From the NCBI GenBank assembly GCA_023387965.1, contig JAEWHE010000015.1:186001-250000 (forward strand): a stretch of 64,000 nucleotides of DNA, read 5' to 3'. A program made the translations under genes and the position numbers. Below, piece by piece: positions 41,008 through 49,698 of the stretch. Each line of letters begins with the position of its first letter. Position 1 is the stretch's first letter. The stretch comes from Bacteroidota bacterium (GTDB taxonomy: Bacteria > Bacteroidota > Bacteroidia > Flavobacteriales > Flavobacteriaceae). The notes beneath the pieces are model-generated. The model worked only from the letters and a program-made list of their open reading frames with translations. It had not been told where the DNA came from and did no database searches.

Positions 41008-42252
41008 TTAGTCTTCGAACTCTTCTTTTAGAATGCGAACTACTTCTCTAATAGTTTCTTCTTCAAGATCGGTTCTTCTTACTAAATCATCTACGTCTTG
41101 ACGCAGAATGCTTCTTGCAGTATCCAAACCAATTTTTGCAAATTCGTCGATGATCCATCCATCGATTTCATCCGAAAATTCTGTTAATTCTACATCATCT
41201 TCTTCTTCTGCAATGTTTCCTTCACGAATTACATCTAATTCGTAACCGGTTAATAATCCTGCTAATTTAATATTGTGTCCACCTCTTCCGATGGCTTTTG
41301 ATACTTCTTCTAATTTAAGAAAAACTTCGGCTCTTTTGGCATCTTCATTTATTTTGATAGAAGAAACTTTTGCCGGGCTTAATGCACGAGTGATGAACAA
41401 TTGTGTGTTGTTAGTATAATTGATAACGTCAATATTTTCGTTACCTAATTCTCTTACAATTCCGTGGATTCTAGATCCTTTCATTCCTACGCAAGCACCA
41501 ACAGGATCAATTCTATCATCGTAAGAATCTACGGCTACTTTTGCTTTTTCTCCCGGAATTCTCACCACTCCTTTAATGGTAATCAAACCGTCAAATACTT
41601 CAGGAATTTCTTGCTCAAATAATTTTTCTAAGAACTTTTCTGACGTTCTTGACATAATAATTTGTGGCTTGTTTCCTTTCAATTCCACATTTTCAATAAT
41701 TCCGCGAACGTTATCTCCTTTTCTAAAAAAGTCCGAAGGAATTTGTTTTTCTTTTGGCAAAACAATTTCATTTCCTTCATCATCCACCAAAATTACGGCT
41801 CTTGGACGAACATGGTGAACTTCTGCCGTATAAATATCTCCAATTAAATCTTTAAATTGCTTGTAAAGATTAGTGTTATCGTGTTCGTGTATTTTCGAAA
41901 TCAAATTCTGGCGAAGCGCCAAAATTGCTCTTCTTCCTAAATCGATTAATTTTACTTCTTCCGAAACTTCTTCTCCAATTTCAAAATCCGGCTCAATTTT
42001 TCTGGCTTCAGTTAACGTGATTTCTTCGTTTTCAAAATCAAGGTCTTCGTCTGCCACAATCACACGTCGTCTCCAAATTTCCATATCTCCTTTATCAGGA
42101 TTGATAATTATATCGAAATTATCGTCCGAACCGTATTTTTTCTTCAATGCATTTCTAAACACATCTTCTAAAATCGCCATTAACGTTACGCGATCTATCA
42201 GCTTATCATCTTTAAACTCTGAAAATGACTCGATTAATGCAATATTCTCCAT
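41008..42252 (-). CDS. nusA: transcription termination/antitermination factor NusA
   Basis: NusA binds RNA polymerase and controls pausing, termination and antitermination. The 414-residue protein has the N-terminal polymerase-binding domain, then S1 (near GDIYTAEVHHVRPRAVILV) and two KH domains (VGACVGMKGSRIHGIVREL and AIGRGGHNIKLAGLLTGYEL). The C-terminal acidic repeats of E. coli NusA are absent, so it is about 80 residues shorter, as is usual for Bacteroidota. It lies between rimP (18 bp gap) and infB. NusA acts on terminator hairpins, and the operon leader contains one. Confidence 0.97.
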   Translation of the reverse strand: MENIALIESFSEFKDDKLIDRVTLMAILEDVFRNALKKKYGSDDNFDIIINPDKGDMEIWRRRVIVADEDLDFENEEITLTEARKIEPDFEIGEEVSEEVKLIDLGRRAILALRQNLISKIHEHDNTNLYKQFKDLIGDIYTAEVHHVRPRAVILVDDEGNEIVLPKEKQIPSDFFRKGDNVRGIIENVELKGNKPQIIMSRTSEKFLEKLFEQEIPEVFDGLITIKGVVRIPGEKAKVAVDSYDDRIDPVGACVGMKGSRIHGIVRELGNENIDVINYTNNTQLFITRALSPAKVSSIKINEDAKRAEVFLKLEEVSKAIGRGGHNIKLAGLLTGYELDVIREGNIAEEEDDVELTEFSDEIDGWIIDEFAKIGLDTARSILRQDVDDLVRRTDLEEETIREVVRILKEEFED

Positions 42253-42270
42253 GCCAAGTTTTTTATTTTT

Positions 42271-42735
42271 TTAAAATATTATTGTAACAACTGCTTCTTT
42301 AATTTCGGAGTAAGGAATTTCTTGTTTTTTTTCAACCGTTTCTTTCCCTTTTCCAACTTTTTTAGGTTCGCGAGCCGTCCAGGCTAACGTTATTTTTTCC
42401 TCATCTGCGGCTTCAAGTTTAGCTTCAATGGTTTCGGTGGTGGTTTTTACTTTTAAATTTCTGCCGATATTTTTTTTGTATTGACGAACCAATTTCAATG
42501 GTGCCGAAATTCCAGCCGAAGCAACTTCTAACGAAAAATCGTCTTCTTCCCGATCCAAGCTTTGCTCAATGGCACGACTGATATCAATACAATCCTGCAA
42601 ATTTACGCCATTATCTCCATCTAAAGTTACAACTATTTTATTGCCTTCGGAAATGGAAAGATCGATTAGAAATAACGCCGGTTTTTCTTCCAAACCTTTG
42701 TTGACTAAATCCGCAACTTTTTCCTTAAATGTCAT
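42271..42735 (-). CDS. rimP: ribosome maturation factor RimP
   Basis: RimP assists late 30S subunit assembly. The 154-residue protein has the N-terminal alpha/beta domain (VVTLDGDNGVNLQDCIDISR, then REEDDFSLEVASAGI) and the C-terminal Sm-like barrel (from NIGRNLKVKTTTET). It is the first gene of the rimP-nusA-infB operon. A TATATTTG promoter element and a leader hairpin lie upstream. Confidence 0.93.
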   Translation of the reverse strand: MTFKEKVADLVNKGLEEKPALFLIDLSISEGNKIVVTLDGDNGVNLQDCIDISRAIEQSLDREEDDFSLEVASAGISAPLKLVRQYKKNIGRNLKVKTTTETIEAKLEAADEEKITLAWTAREPKKVGKGKETVEKKQEIPYSEIKEAVVTIIF

Positions 42736-42745
42736 ATTCGTATAA

Positions 42746-42771
42746 AAAGAGGGGACAAATGTCCCCTCATT
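42746..42771 (-). terminator. terminator-like hairpin in the rimP-nusA-infB leader
   Basis: GAGGGGACA / TGTCCCCTC (42752-42771) with a 2-nt loop, followed on the minus strand by TTTTTAT. It lies about 20 nt into the predicted transcript and about 16 bp before the rimP start, so it lies in the leader and not after a gene. It could be an attenuator used by NusA on its own operon. Confidence 0.6.
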
Positions 42772-42798
42772 ATTTAATGGTTTTTATAAATAACGCTG

Positions 42799-42806
42799 CA
42801 AATATA
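42799..42806 (-). promoter_or_regulatory. TAnnTTTG -7 element of rimP-nusA-infB
   Basis: The minus strand reads TATATTTG, about 64 bp upstream of the rimP ATG. The expected transcription start is about 42792. Confidence 0.6.
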
Positions 42807-42918
42807 GTTATTTTTTTTAGATATTGAAAATCATTGTGATATTGTTTCATTTGAAATAAAATTCGTACCTTTATTTTCATAAAACAAACCGATACTTACA
42901 CCCTTACATTCTTAGTTT

Positions 42919-43743
42919 ATGAAAAGAATTTTAGTCCCTACAGATTTTTCCGAACATGCAGAAAATGCTTTGCGTGTTGCCGCTCAAATCGCCAGAAAAC
43001 ACGATGGTGAAATTATTTTACTTCACATGCTTGAACTTCCCGGACAAAGCAGCGATGCCATTGGCCACGGAAGCGATATTCCTGAATTAATGTTTTTCAA
43101 AAACAAAGCAATTGAACGTGTCGAAAGCATGATGGATTATCCTTTTCTCGAAGGAATTGAAGTTTCAGAAGTAATTCAATTTGAAAAAGCTTTTGATGGA
43201 ATTATCAATATCAGCCGAAAAAACGATGTGGACTTGATTGTGATGGGATCTCACGGAGCAAGCGGTTTTCAAGAAGTTTTTATTGGTTCCAATACTGAAA
43301 AAGTGGTACGTTCTTCGGAAATTCCAGTTTTAGTCATTAAGCGTGAAGAAGGCGAATTTGATGTAAATAAATTTGTTTTCGCTTCGGATTTTTCTGATGA
43401 AATTAAAAGTTCTTTTTCGAAAGTGGTGAAATTTGCCCAAAATTTTGATGCACATCTTAATTTAGTGATGATCAACACGCCAAACAGCTTTAAATCTACA
43501 GATGTGGCTCAAAAAATCATGAACGACTTTATTTCCGGATTTAACCTAAATAATTATTCTCTACATATTTATAATGATACGAATGTTGAAAAAGGTGTTT
43601 TGAATTTTGCCAAAAGTATTAATGCTGATTTAATTGGAATTAGTACTCACGGGCGAAATGGTTTGGCGCATTTCTTCAACGGAAGCATTAGCGAAGATTT
43701 AGTAAATCATGCACAAAGACCTGTTGTGACATTTAGAATATAA
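42919..43743 (+). CDS. universal stress protein, two Usp domains
   Basis: A 274-residue protein with two tandem Usp domains. The first (about residues 1-145) starts KRILVPTDFSEHAENALRVA and has an ATP-type loop GSHGASGFQEVFIGSNTEKV. The second (about 150-274) has THGRNGLAHFFNGSISEDL, the matching G-2x-G-9x-GS loop. Such tandem proteins form pseudo-dimers and respond to nutrient or redox stress. A terminator follows. It stands alone, divergent from rimP. Confidence 0.92.
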   Translation: MKRILVPTDFSEHAENALRVAAQIARKHDGEIILLHMLELPGQSSDAIGHGSDIPELMFFKNKAIERVESMMDYPFLEGIEVSEVIQFEKAFDGIINISRKNDVDLIVMGSHGASGFQEVFIGSNTEKVVRSSEIPVLVIKREEGEFDVNKFVFASDFSDEIKSSFSKVVKFAQNFDAHLNLVMINTPNSFKSTDVAQKIMNDFISGFNLNNYSLHIYNDTNVEKGVLNFAKSINADLIGISTHGRNGLAHFFNGSISEDLVNHAQRPVVTFRI

Positions 43744-43787
43744 TCTGGCCATGGATTTAAGCGAGATTTAGATTGAGATTTGAGAGG

Positions 43788-43817
43788 AAAAGGGGATTTT
43801 TAATGTCCCCTTTTTTT
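43788..43817 (+). terminator. terminator after the universal stress gene
   Basis: AAAAGGGGA / TCCCCTTTT with a 9-nt loop, then T residues. Confidence 0.85.
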
Positions 43818-43820
43818 ATA

Positions 43821-46535
43821 CTATAAATTATATCTCAAAAACAAAATGATAAATCGTGGTTGAACGCGATATTGTGAAGTTCGGGTGAAAAATTGGTTGA
43901 AACTATCGTCGTTTAAACTTCTGGTATTAAGCAAATTAGTAGCTGCCAAACGATATTCAAATTTGCTGTCTTTTTGTTGATATGCAATACTTGCCGAAAG
44001 AAAATCGTAGGTATTATCCACAGTTTTTTCGCTGTTGAAATATTTGTTAAATTCATATTCTGCTTTAAACGAAAAAGCGTCAAGGAAAAAATATTCGAGG
44101 TTAGCAAACGGCGAATGATTGTAAAAAACATCATTGGCATATTCATTGATGCTCACCGAATAACCTACTTCTAAGCTCGGAAGATTTTTAAAATTGGTGG
44201 AAAAATTTACCGTGTAATTTTGATTGAAAACTTCGTTTACGGTTCGCAATAAGTTGTTCGTATTTCGGTCTAACTGAATATTATTTTGCTTTGACCAACC
44301 AAGGGAAACACTCGCATTTGCCTTGTAATATCGGGCAAAAGATTTTCCGTAAGACAAAGCACCCGAAAAAGTTTCATCGGCAAAATTAGAATTAAAAGGT
44401 GTTGCCACTTGATTAATTCCGTCAAAAGCAGCAATTCTTCTCACGGCATCAATTCTTCTGTTGTAATTTAAATTTCCGGAAATATTGGTTTGGTCAAACA
44501 TATTGAATTTAAAATAACGCAACGAATGATTTTGGCTTAAAGCATTTTCAAGCGTTCTATTTCCTTGAAAAAGCGAACGGTAGCTCGAGAAAATTGTACC
44601 TTCAGCCAATTGAGAAATATCGGTAAAATCGTTTTGAAGCGAAAAATTATAAGTCAATGTTTCCGATTTTTTTATTTGGTACAAAGCATAAACATCGGGT
44701 AAAACTCTGAAGAAATTTCGGTCGAAATCACCTGATTCTTGCTGGTTTTTCATAACATAACTATGAATTGAAAATCCTGGATTAAAAGTAAATTTCCCCG
44801 TAATAAATTTGTAATGCAATCCTAAAAAAACATCGTTAAAAGCAAAATCCACATCGTTGTTATTTTCTGGAGCATTCAAATCATTTCTTTCGGCATTGTC
44901 CAAAATTTGAAAAATGTGAGAATTGAAATTTTGGTAAGAATAGGTATTTCCGAGTGTGATGTTCAAATTACTTTTTGGGGTAACCATATAATAGTAATCT
45001 AACTTCGCATCTATTTTATTGGTTTTGATAAAACGATTTTGGTTGATGTTATTTCTGTCTTGTCCCGAAACGTAACCTGAAATTTCAAAGGGTTGAACAA
45101 GCAAATTGGCGTTGTAAAAAGGATCTTCTTCTTGATACACATGTTGCATTTCAAAGGCAAAAATATTTTTTGCGTTAAGCGTATAATAATAATTTAAATT
45201 TTGATTGAAAGCTACCGGTTTTTGCTTTTTTCGGGTGTAAATATCTTGGTCAATCGTAATGTTTTGGCGGTTTTCCGAAGTGAATAATCCCACATTTTCG
45301 TCTTGTGAAGAAATTTTGAGCAAAGCATCATAGTCAAAATGAACATTCGCATTCGGGATGTAACTTGAACTCAACTTGAACAATCCTAAATTAGACCTTT
45401 GGAATGTATTTTCCCTCGAAATTTGTTCGGTATCAACATTTCCGTCAGTGTCTAAAAATTGTTCGCGCGAGGCAATTTCCATTTCAGTATCCGATGAATT
45501 GATAATCCCAAAACCGCTAATGGTCCAGCTTTTCTTAGGATTGTAACTAAAATTTGCCGCACCAAAACGCGTTTCAATTTCCTTTGCCCGATTATTTCTC
45601 ACCATCGACAAACCCAAATCATTTGAAGCCACGCTAAAATTAGTTCCGCCTTTTCGCATAATGTTTCGAAAGCCGCCGCTAAACTTAAAATAATCCTGAA
45701 TGGTAAACGGTAATTCGCCAATATTGTTGGCATTCGCCAAAAGATTTACGCTATATTTTGGGCTGTAATAAAATAATTTTGGATTCACAATATAACGAGA
45801 ATCTTCATGGCCAACGCCAATTCCTGCCGTAACATCGCCAAACCAAAAATTCTTTTTTCCGTCTTTGAGTTTGATGTTCATGGCAATATTTTCCTCGTTA
45901 TTTTCCAAGCCTTTGAGTTGACTCACTTCGTTGTAATTTCGCAACACCTGAACTTTATCAACTGCATCAGCCGGAATATTTTGAACGCCTAATTTAGTGT
46001 CGCCGTCAAAAAAATCTTTGCCATCAACCATCAATTTCTGTACGGTTTTTCCTTCAACTTCTACTTGTCCGTCTTTGTTTACTTGAACTCCGGGTAATTT
46101 TTTCAAAATGTCGCCTAATTTGCGTTCCGTTCCATTAGTAAACGAATCCGAATTGTAAACAATAGTATCGCCTTTTATGGAAACCGGCATTTCATGAACA
46201 ATTTCCACTTCATCAAGAGCCACGCCTTCGATCATGACAATATTTTGAACAAGATTTTCGGTTTCGGTTTTCAGGTCAAATTCGTTTTGGGAAAACCCTA
46301 TAAAACTCACTTTGATTTTATACAAAGTATTGGCTTTTAAATTCAATAAAAATTTCCCTTTGTCGTTGGTAATTGCATAAGCATCCATCGCGTTCGTTGC
46401 TTGATTAATCGCCATCACGTTTGCCATTTCAAGACCAACCGCTTTTTCATCAACGACTAAACCTTCAAACCGAACATTTTGCGCTTGGGAAATTGAAAAA
46501 ATAAAGAAAAAAATAAGGGTAAAATTTTTTTGCAT
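43821..46535 (-). CDS. outer-membrane TonB-linked receptor with carboxypeptidase-like domain
   Basis: A 904-residue protein. I chose ATG 46535 (MQKNFTLIFFFIFSISQAQN), because the upstream in-frame ATG adds 14 residues before the signal. After the signal comes a carboxypeptidase-regulatory-like domain (about residues 20-110). A plug follows (DTIVYNSDSFTNGTERKLGD, then GVQVNKDGQVEVEGKTVQKL). The barrel is of the Bacteroidota outer-membrane beta-barrel type, ending RFIILFLRYNL. It forms an operon with the GLPGLI gene (31 bp gap). This pairing is common, but the substrate is unknown. Confidence 0.88.
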   Translation of the reverse strand: MQKNFTLIFFFIFSISQAQNVRFEGLVVDEKAVGLEMANVMAINQATNAMDAYAITNDKGKFLLNLKANTLYKIKVSFIGFSQNEFDLKTETENLVQNIVMIEGVALDEVEIVHEMPVSIKGDTIVYNSDSFTNGTERKLGDILKKLPGVQVNKDGQVEVEGKTVQKLMVDGKDFFDGDTKLGVQNIPADAVDKVQVLRNYNEVSQLKGLENNEENIAMNIKLKDGKKNFWFGDVTAGIGVGHEDSRYIVNPKLFYYSPKYSVNLLANANNIGELPFTIQDYFKFSGGFRNIMRKGGTNFSVASNDLGLSMVRNNRAKEIETRFGAANFSYNPKKSWTISGFGIINSSDTEMEIASREQFLDTDGNVDTEQISRENTFQRSNLGLFKLSSSYIPNANVHFDYDALLKISSQDENVGLFTSENRQNITIDQDIYTRKKQKPVAFNQNLNYYYTLNAKNIFAFEMQHVYQEEDPFYNANLLVQPFEISGYVSGQDRNNINQNRFIKTNKIDAKLDYYYMVTPKSNLNITLGNTYSYQNFNSHIFQILDNAERNDLNAPENNNDVDFAFNDVFLGLHYKFITGKFTFNPGFSIHSYVMKNQQESGDFDRNFFRVLPDVYALYQIKKSETLTYNFSLQNDFTDISQLAEGTIFSSYRSLFQGNRTLENALSQNHSLRYFKFNMFDQTNISGNLNYNRRIDAVRRIAAFDGINQVATPFNSNFADETFSGALSYGKSFARYYKANASVSLGWSKQNNIQLDRNTNNLLRTVNEVFNQNYTVNFSTNFKNLPSLEVGYSVSINEYANDVFYNHSPFANLEYFFLDAFSFKAEYEFNKYFNSEKTVDNTYDFLSASIAYQQKDSKFEYRLAATNLLNTRSLNDDSFNQFFTRTSQYRVQPRFIILFLRYNL

Positions 46536-46566
46536 GGGTTTAATTTTTGGAAAAATAAAAAGTTCA

Positions 46567-47409
46567 CTATCCACCAATCTGAATGCGGATATTTCCTTTA
46601 GAATCCTGCATTTTTTCGAGCTGTTTTTCCATTATTTTTTCGTGTTCTTCTCGTGTTACTTTTTTGCCTTTGTTTGGTCGTTTGATTTCCACTTTTTCCT
46701 TTGGATTCAGTACAATTTTTGAACAAAGATAAATGGTTCTTCCATCACTTGCTTCCAAAATTAATCCGGGTAAACCCCAATAATTTGCCGGTCCCAAACT
46801 GACCGGAATTTCTGGAGTAAACCACACTGTATAAATTTGTTCTTTGGGTTCGCTCATGGTAAACATCATTGTTTCGCCTTTGGCGCGTTTTACCTCTTGC
46901 TCTTTAAATTTTTCTATGGCTTTCGCCGAAGGTGGAATCGTGGCCGTGGCTTTGCTACACAAATAATTTCCGATTTTTTTGGTTTCACCGTCTATTTTCC
47001 AATTCCATTTAGGAAGTGAATCCGAAATTATAAATTCTTTCCCGAAGGTATCTTCAAATTTCAACAGCATTTTCTCCTTAATATTTACATAAGAAATGCC
47101 GTCACCACCGCTTTTCATTACAACCATCGATGTATTTCCGGGCGTTGGAGCTTCTAATTTTTCTTCTTCAGTAAAAACCGACTCACTTTTATTGAAATTT
47201 AAAATGTAAGTTTTCTCAAACATTTTTTTCATCCTTTCCTCCATGTTTTTTATCATTTCCGGCGTCATATTCGGACTATTGATTTTAATCTTATCCTGCA
47301 TTTGCGTTTTCGATTCGTAAATGGCTTGTCCATGAAATTCTTGTGCGCTTGCAAGGTTTAAAATTGCTGTGATGGAAAAAATTGCCACATAATAAAGTGT
47401 TCGTATCAT
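46567..47409 (-). CDS. GLPGLI family exported protein 1
   Basis: A 280-residue exported protein of the Bacteroidota GLPGLI family. The N-terminus is a signal (YYVAIFSITAILNLASAQEF). The core carries the naming motif NYWGLPGLILEASDGRTIYL. Family members have no known function and often sit beside outer-membrane receptors, as here. The C-terminus is Lys-rich (KEKVEIKRPNKGKKV). It is about 45% similar by eye to the second GLPGLI gene at 49699-50562. The gene is divergent from the two-component genes, with three GTTAAC sites between. Confidence 0.87.
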   Translation of the reverse strand: MIRTLYYVAIFSITAILNLASAQEFHGQAIYESKTQMQDKIKINSPNMTPEMIKNMEERMKKMFEKTYILNFNKSESVFTEEEKLEAPTPGNTSMVVMKSGGDGISYVNIKEKMLLKFEDTFGKEFIISDSLPKWNWKIDGETKKIGNYLCSKATATIPPSAKAIEKFKEQEVKRAKGETMMFTMSEPKEQIYTVWFTPEIPVSLGPANYWGLPGLILEASDGRTIYLCSKIVLNPKEKVEIKRPNKGKKVTREEHEKIMEKQLEKMQDSKGNIRIQIGG

Positions 47410-47464
47410 GATGATAAAGTTTAGATTGATGTTCCAAATTTCCTTACAAAAATCCAGACTTTGC

Positions 47465-47490
47465 GTTAACCAAAGTTAACGTTCGTTAAC
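47465..47490. promoter_or_regulatory. three GTTAAC hexamers at 10-bp period
   Basis: GTTAAC occurs at 47465-47470, 47475-47480 and 47485-47490, exactly one helical turn apart, with differing spacers (CAAA and GTTC). The site lies in the 120-bp divergent region between the GLPGLI gene and the histidine kinase gene. PhoB/OmpR-family regulators usually bind direct repeats at 10-11 bp spacing, so this is a candidate operator for the response regulator at 49016. Confidence 0.6.
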
Positions 47491-47529
47491 AGCTTAAAAT
47501 CTATTGTTTTTGTTTCTATTTTTGAAACA

Positions 47530-49032
47530 ATGAAAAAAAGCAGTTACAATATTATCATTTTATTTATTTCCATTACGATTTTGGCCACCATTGGCGTACA
47601 AATTTTTTGGAATGTAAAAAATTATCAAGAAAATAAAACACGGTTTGTAGCGGAGGTTCAATCCGCTTTTGATAACGGAATTGAATTGTATTATTCAAAA
47701 GACGCTATTAATCAAGTGACGGCTATTGTGGGAAACAACAATCTGAACAGCGATGAATTTTTTGAGAATGTTACGAAAGATTCCGCTTTTAGCAAATCGT
47801 TTCCGAAGCAAAAAATGAAGGTTAAAACTAAAGTTACAGCCATTAATTTTAGTGAAAGTAGTGCGAAGGAAATTACGTCGGATGAGCAGATAAAAAGTAA
47901 TTTTCCGAAAATAGAAAATCCGTCTGAAATACAGAGTATTCGAGTTATCAAAGGAAGAAAGGAAGTCGATAGTATTTCGGGATTGGAAAATTTGGTAAAT
48001 AAAATTATCATTTCTGTACGGAATGATTCTATCGATTTTAAAAAATTAGCAACCGCTTTTGAAAAAGAAGCTGCAAGAAAAAATATTCAAGTTGATTACG
48101 AAATTTTGCAGGTAAAAGACCGAAAACTTTTGGCAAATTTTAAAACCGAAAATCAATCGGTTTTGCCATTAATTGTAGAAGGAAATTCAGGTTATTTGCG
48201 AAACGGGATGCAGTTAAAACTAAAGTTTAGCAATCCTGTAATTCAGATTTTGCAACGCAGTTTGGTAGAAATTACTTTATCATTGGTGCTTTCGTCAGCC
48301 ATTATTTTCTGTTTGATTTATTTGCTAAAAATCATCAACCGACAAAAAAAAACAGACGAAATTAAAAATGATTTGATTAGCAACATCACACACGAATTTA
48401 AAACGCCAATCACCACAGTTGCCACAGCACTTGAGGCCCTAAAACATTTTAACGAAAATAACGATCCCGAAAAAACGAAAAAATACCTTGATATTTCTCA
48501 AAATCAATTAAAAAAATTAGAATTAATTGTAGAAAAATTGTTGGAAACCGCTTCGATTGACACGGAAAAATTGATTTTGAAAAAGGAAGAAAATGATTTG
48601 GTTTTGATGGTCAAAAATCTTTGCGAAAAACATCAAATTATTACGCAAGATAAAGTCATTCGTTTTGTTTCGGAGGAGGATGAGATTGTAATTGATGCCG
48701 ATTTTTTTCATTTGGAAAATGCGGTTTCAAATTTGATTGACAATGCCGTGAAATATGGTGGAAACGAAATTTTTGTACGGGTAAATTTTGCGAAAGCGAA
48801 AACAATAATAAGCGTTTCAGACAACGGAAAAGGAATCGACAAAAGCCAAAGCGACAAGATTTTTGACAAATTTTACCGCATCCCGAAAGGAAATTTGCAC
48901 GATGTGAAAGGTTTTGGAATTGGACTTTTTTATGCCAAAAAAATCATCGAAAAACACAACGGTTCACTCGAATTGCAATCCGGTTTACCCACAACATTTT
49001 TAATAATTTTACCAAATGAAGGAAAAAATTAA
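47530..49032 (+). CDS. sensor histidine kinase
   Basis: A 500-residue sensor kinase. It has TM1 at about residues 8-27, a ~210-residue periplasmic sensor region, and TM2 at about 243-263. The dimerisation/phosphoacceptor helix is LISNITHEFKTPITTVATAL (His about residue 286). The ATPase core follows with VSNLIDNAVKYGG, SVSDNGKGI and FGIGLFYAKKII. A TATTTTTG element at 47517-47524 ends only 5 bp before the ATG, so the message may be almost leaderless. The gene overlaps the response regulator gene by 17 bp. Confidence 0.93.
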   Translation: MKKSSYNIIILFISITILATIGVQIFWNVKNYQENKTRFVAEVQSAFDNGIELYYSKDAINQVTAIVGNNNLNSDEFFENVTKDSAFSKSFPKQKMKVKTKVTAINFSESSAKEITSDEQIKSNFPKIENPSEIQSIRVIKGRKEVDSISGLENLVNKIIISVRNDSIDFKKLATAFEKEAARKNIQVDYEILQVKDRKLLANFKTENQSVLPLIVEGNSGYLRNGMQLKLKFSNPVIQILQRSLVEITLSLVLSSAIIFCLIYLLKIINRQKKTDEIKNDLISNITHEFKTPITTVATALEALKHFNENNDPEKTKKYLDISQNQLKKLELIVEKLLETASIDTEKLILKKEENDLVLMVKNLCEKHQIITQDKVIRFVSEEDEIVIDADFFHLENAVSNLIDNAVKYGGNEIFVRVNFAKAKTIISVSDNGKGIDKSQSDKIFDKFYRIPKGNLHDVKGFGIGLFYAKKIIEKHNGSLELQSGLPTTFLIILPNEGKN

Positions 49033-49693
49033 AATTATTTTGGCGGAAGACGAACCTGCTTTGGCGCAAATCGTTAAAGAAAGTTTGGAAACGCGCGATT
49101 TTAGCGTTATTCATTGTGAAAATGGAGAAGAAGTGTTGGCAAAATACGGTACAGAAAGTATTGATATTTTGGTTTTGGATGTCATGATGCCTAAAAAAGA
49201 TGGGTTTTCTGTTGCTAAAGAAATCCGGAAAACAGATGCCAAAACGCCCATAATTTTCCTTACGGCAAAGTCCCAAACTCAAGACGTGGTGGATGGTTTT
49301 AACCTTGGTGGCAATGATTATTTGCGAAAACCGTTTAGCATGGAAGAATTGATTGTTCGGATTCATGCTTTGGTTAATCGGAAATTTTTTGAAGGAGAAA
49401 AAATGCTCGAGATTGGCAAATTTAATTTCGATTTTACCAAGCAAATTCTAACGATTGGCAAAGAAATTTTTTCGTTAACGCACCGCGAAGCGGAATTATT
49501 GCAACTGCTGATTGAAAATAAAAATCAGGTGGTTGATCGGTCGTTTATTTTGAATAATATTTGGGGTGACGATGATTTTTTTAACGGAAGAAGTATGGAT
49601 GTTTTTATTACCAAACTTCGGAAAAAACTAAGCCACGACCCAAACATTCAAATTATAAATGTTCGCAGTCATGGCTATAAATTAATTGGCTAA
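49016..49693 (+). CDS. OmpR/PhoB-family response regulator
   Basis: A 225-residue regulator. The receiver domain has the acidic pair in LAEDEPALAQIV, the phospho-Asp in VLDVMMPKKDG (about residue 54), and the Lys in YLRKPFSMEEL. The C-terminal winged-helix DNA-binding domain carries LTHREAELLQLLIENKNQVV and DVFITKLRKKLS. It overlaps the kinase gene by 17 bp, so the two act as a pair. The flanking GLPGLI genes and the receptor are likely targets, a suggestion supported by the GTTAAC sites but not proven. Confidence 0.94.
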   Translation: MKEKIKIILAEDEPALAQIVKESLETRDFSVIHCENGEEVLAKYGTESIDILVLDVMMPKKDGFSVAKEIRKTDAKTPIIFLTAKSQTQDVVDGFNLGGNDYLRKPFSMEELIVRIHALVNRKFFEGEKMLEIGKFNFDFTKQILTIGKEIFSLTHREAELLQLLIENKNQVVDRSFILNNIWGDDDFFNGRSMDVFITKLRKKLSHDPNIQIINVRSHGYKLIG

Positions 49694-49698
49694 ACGGA

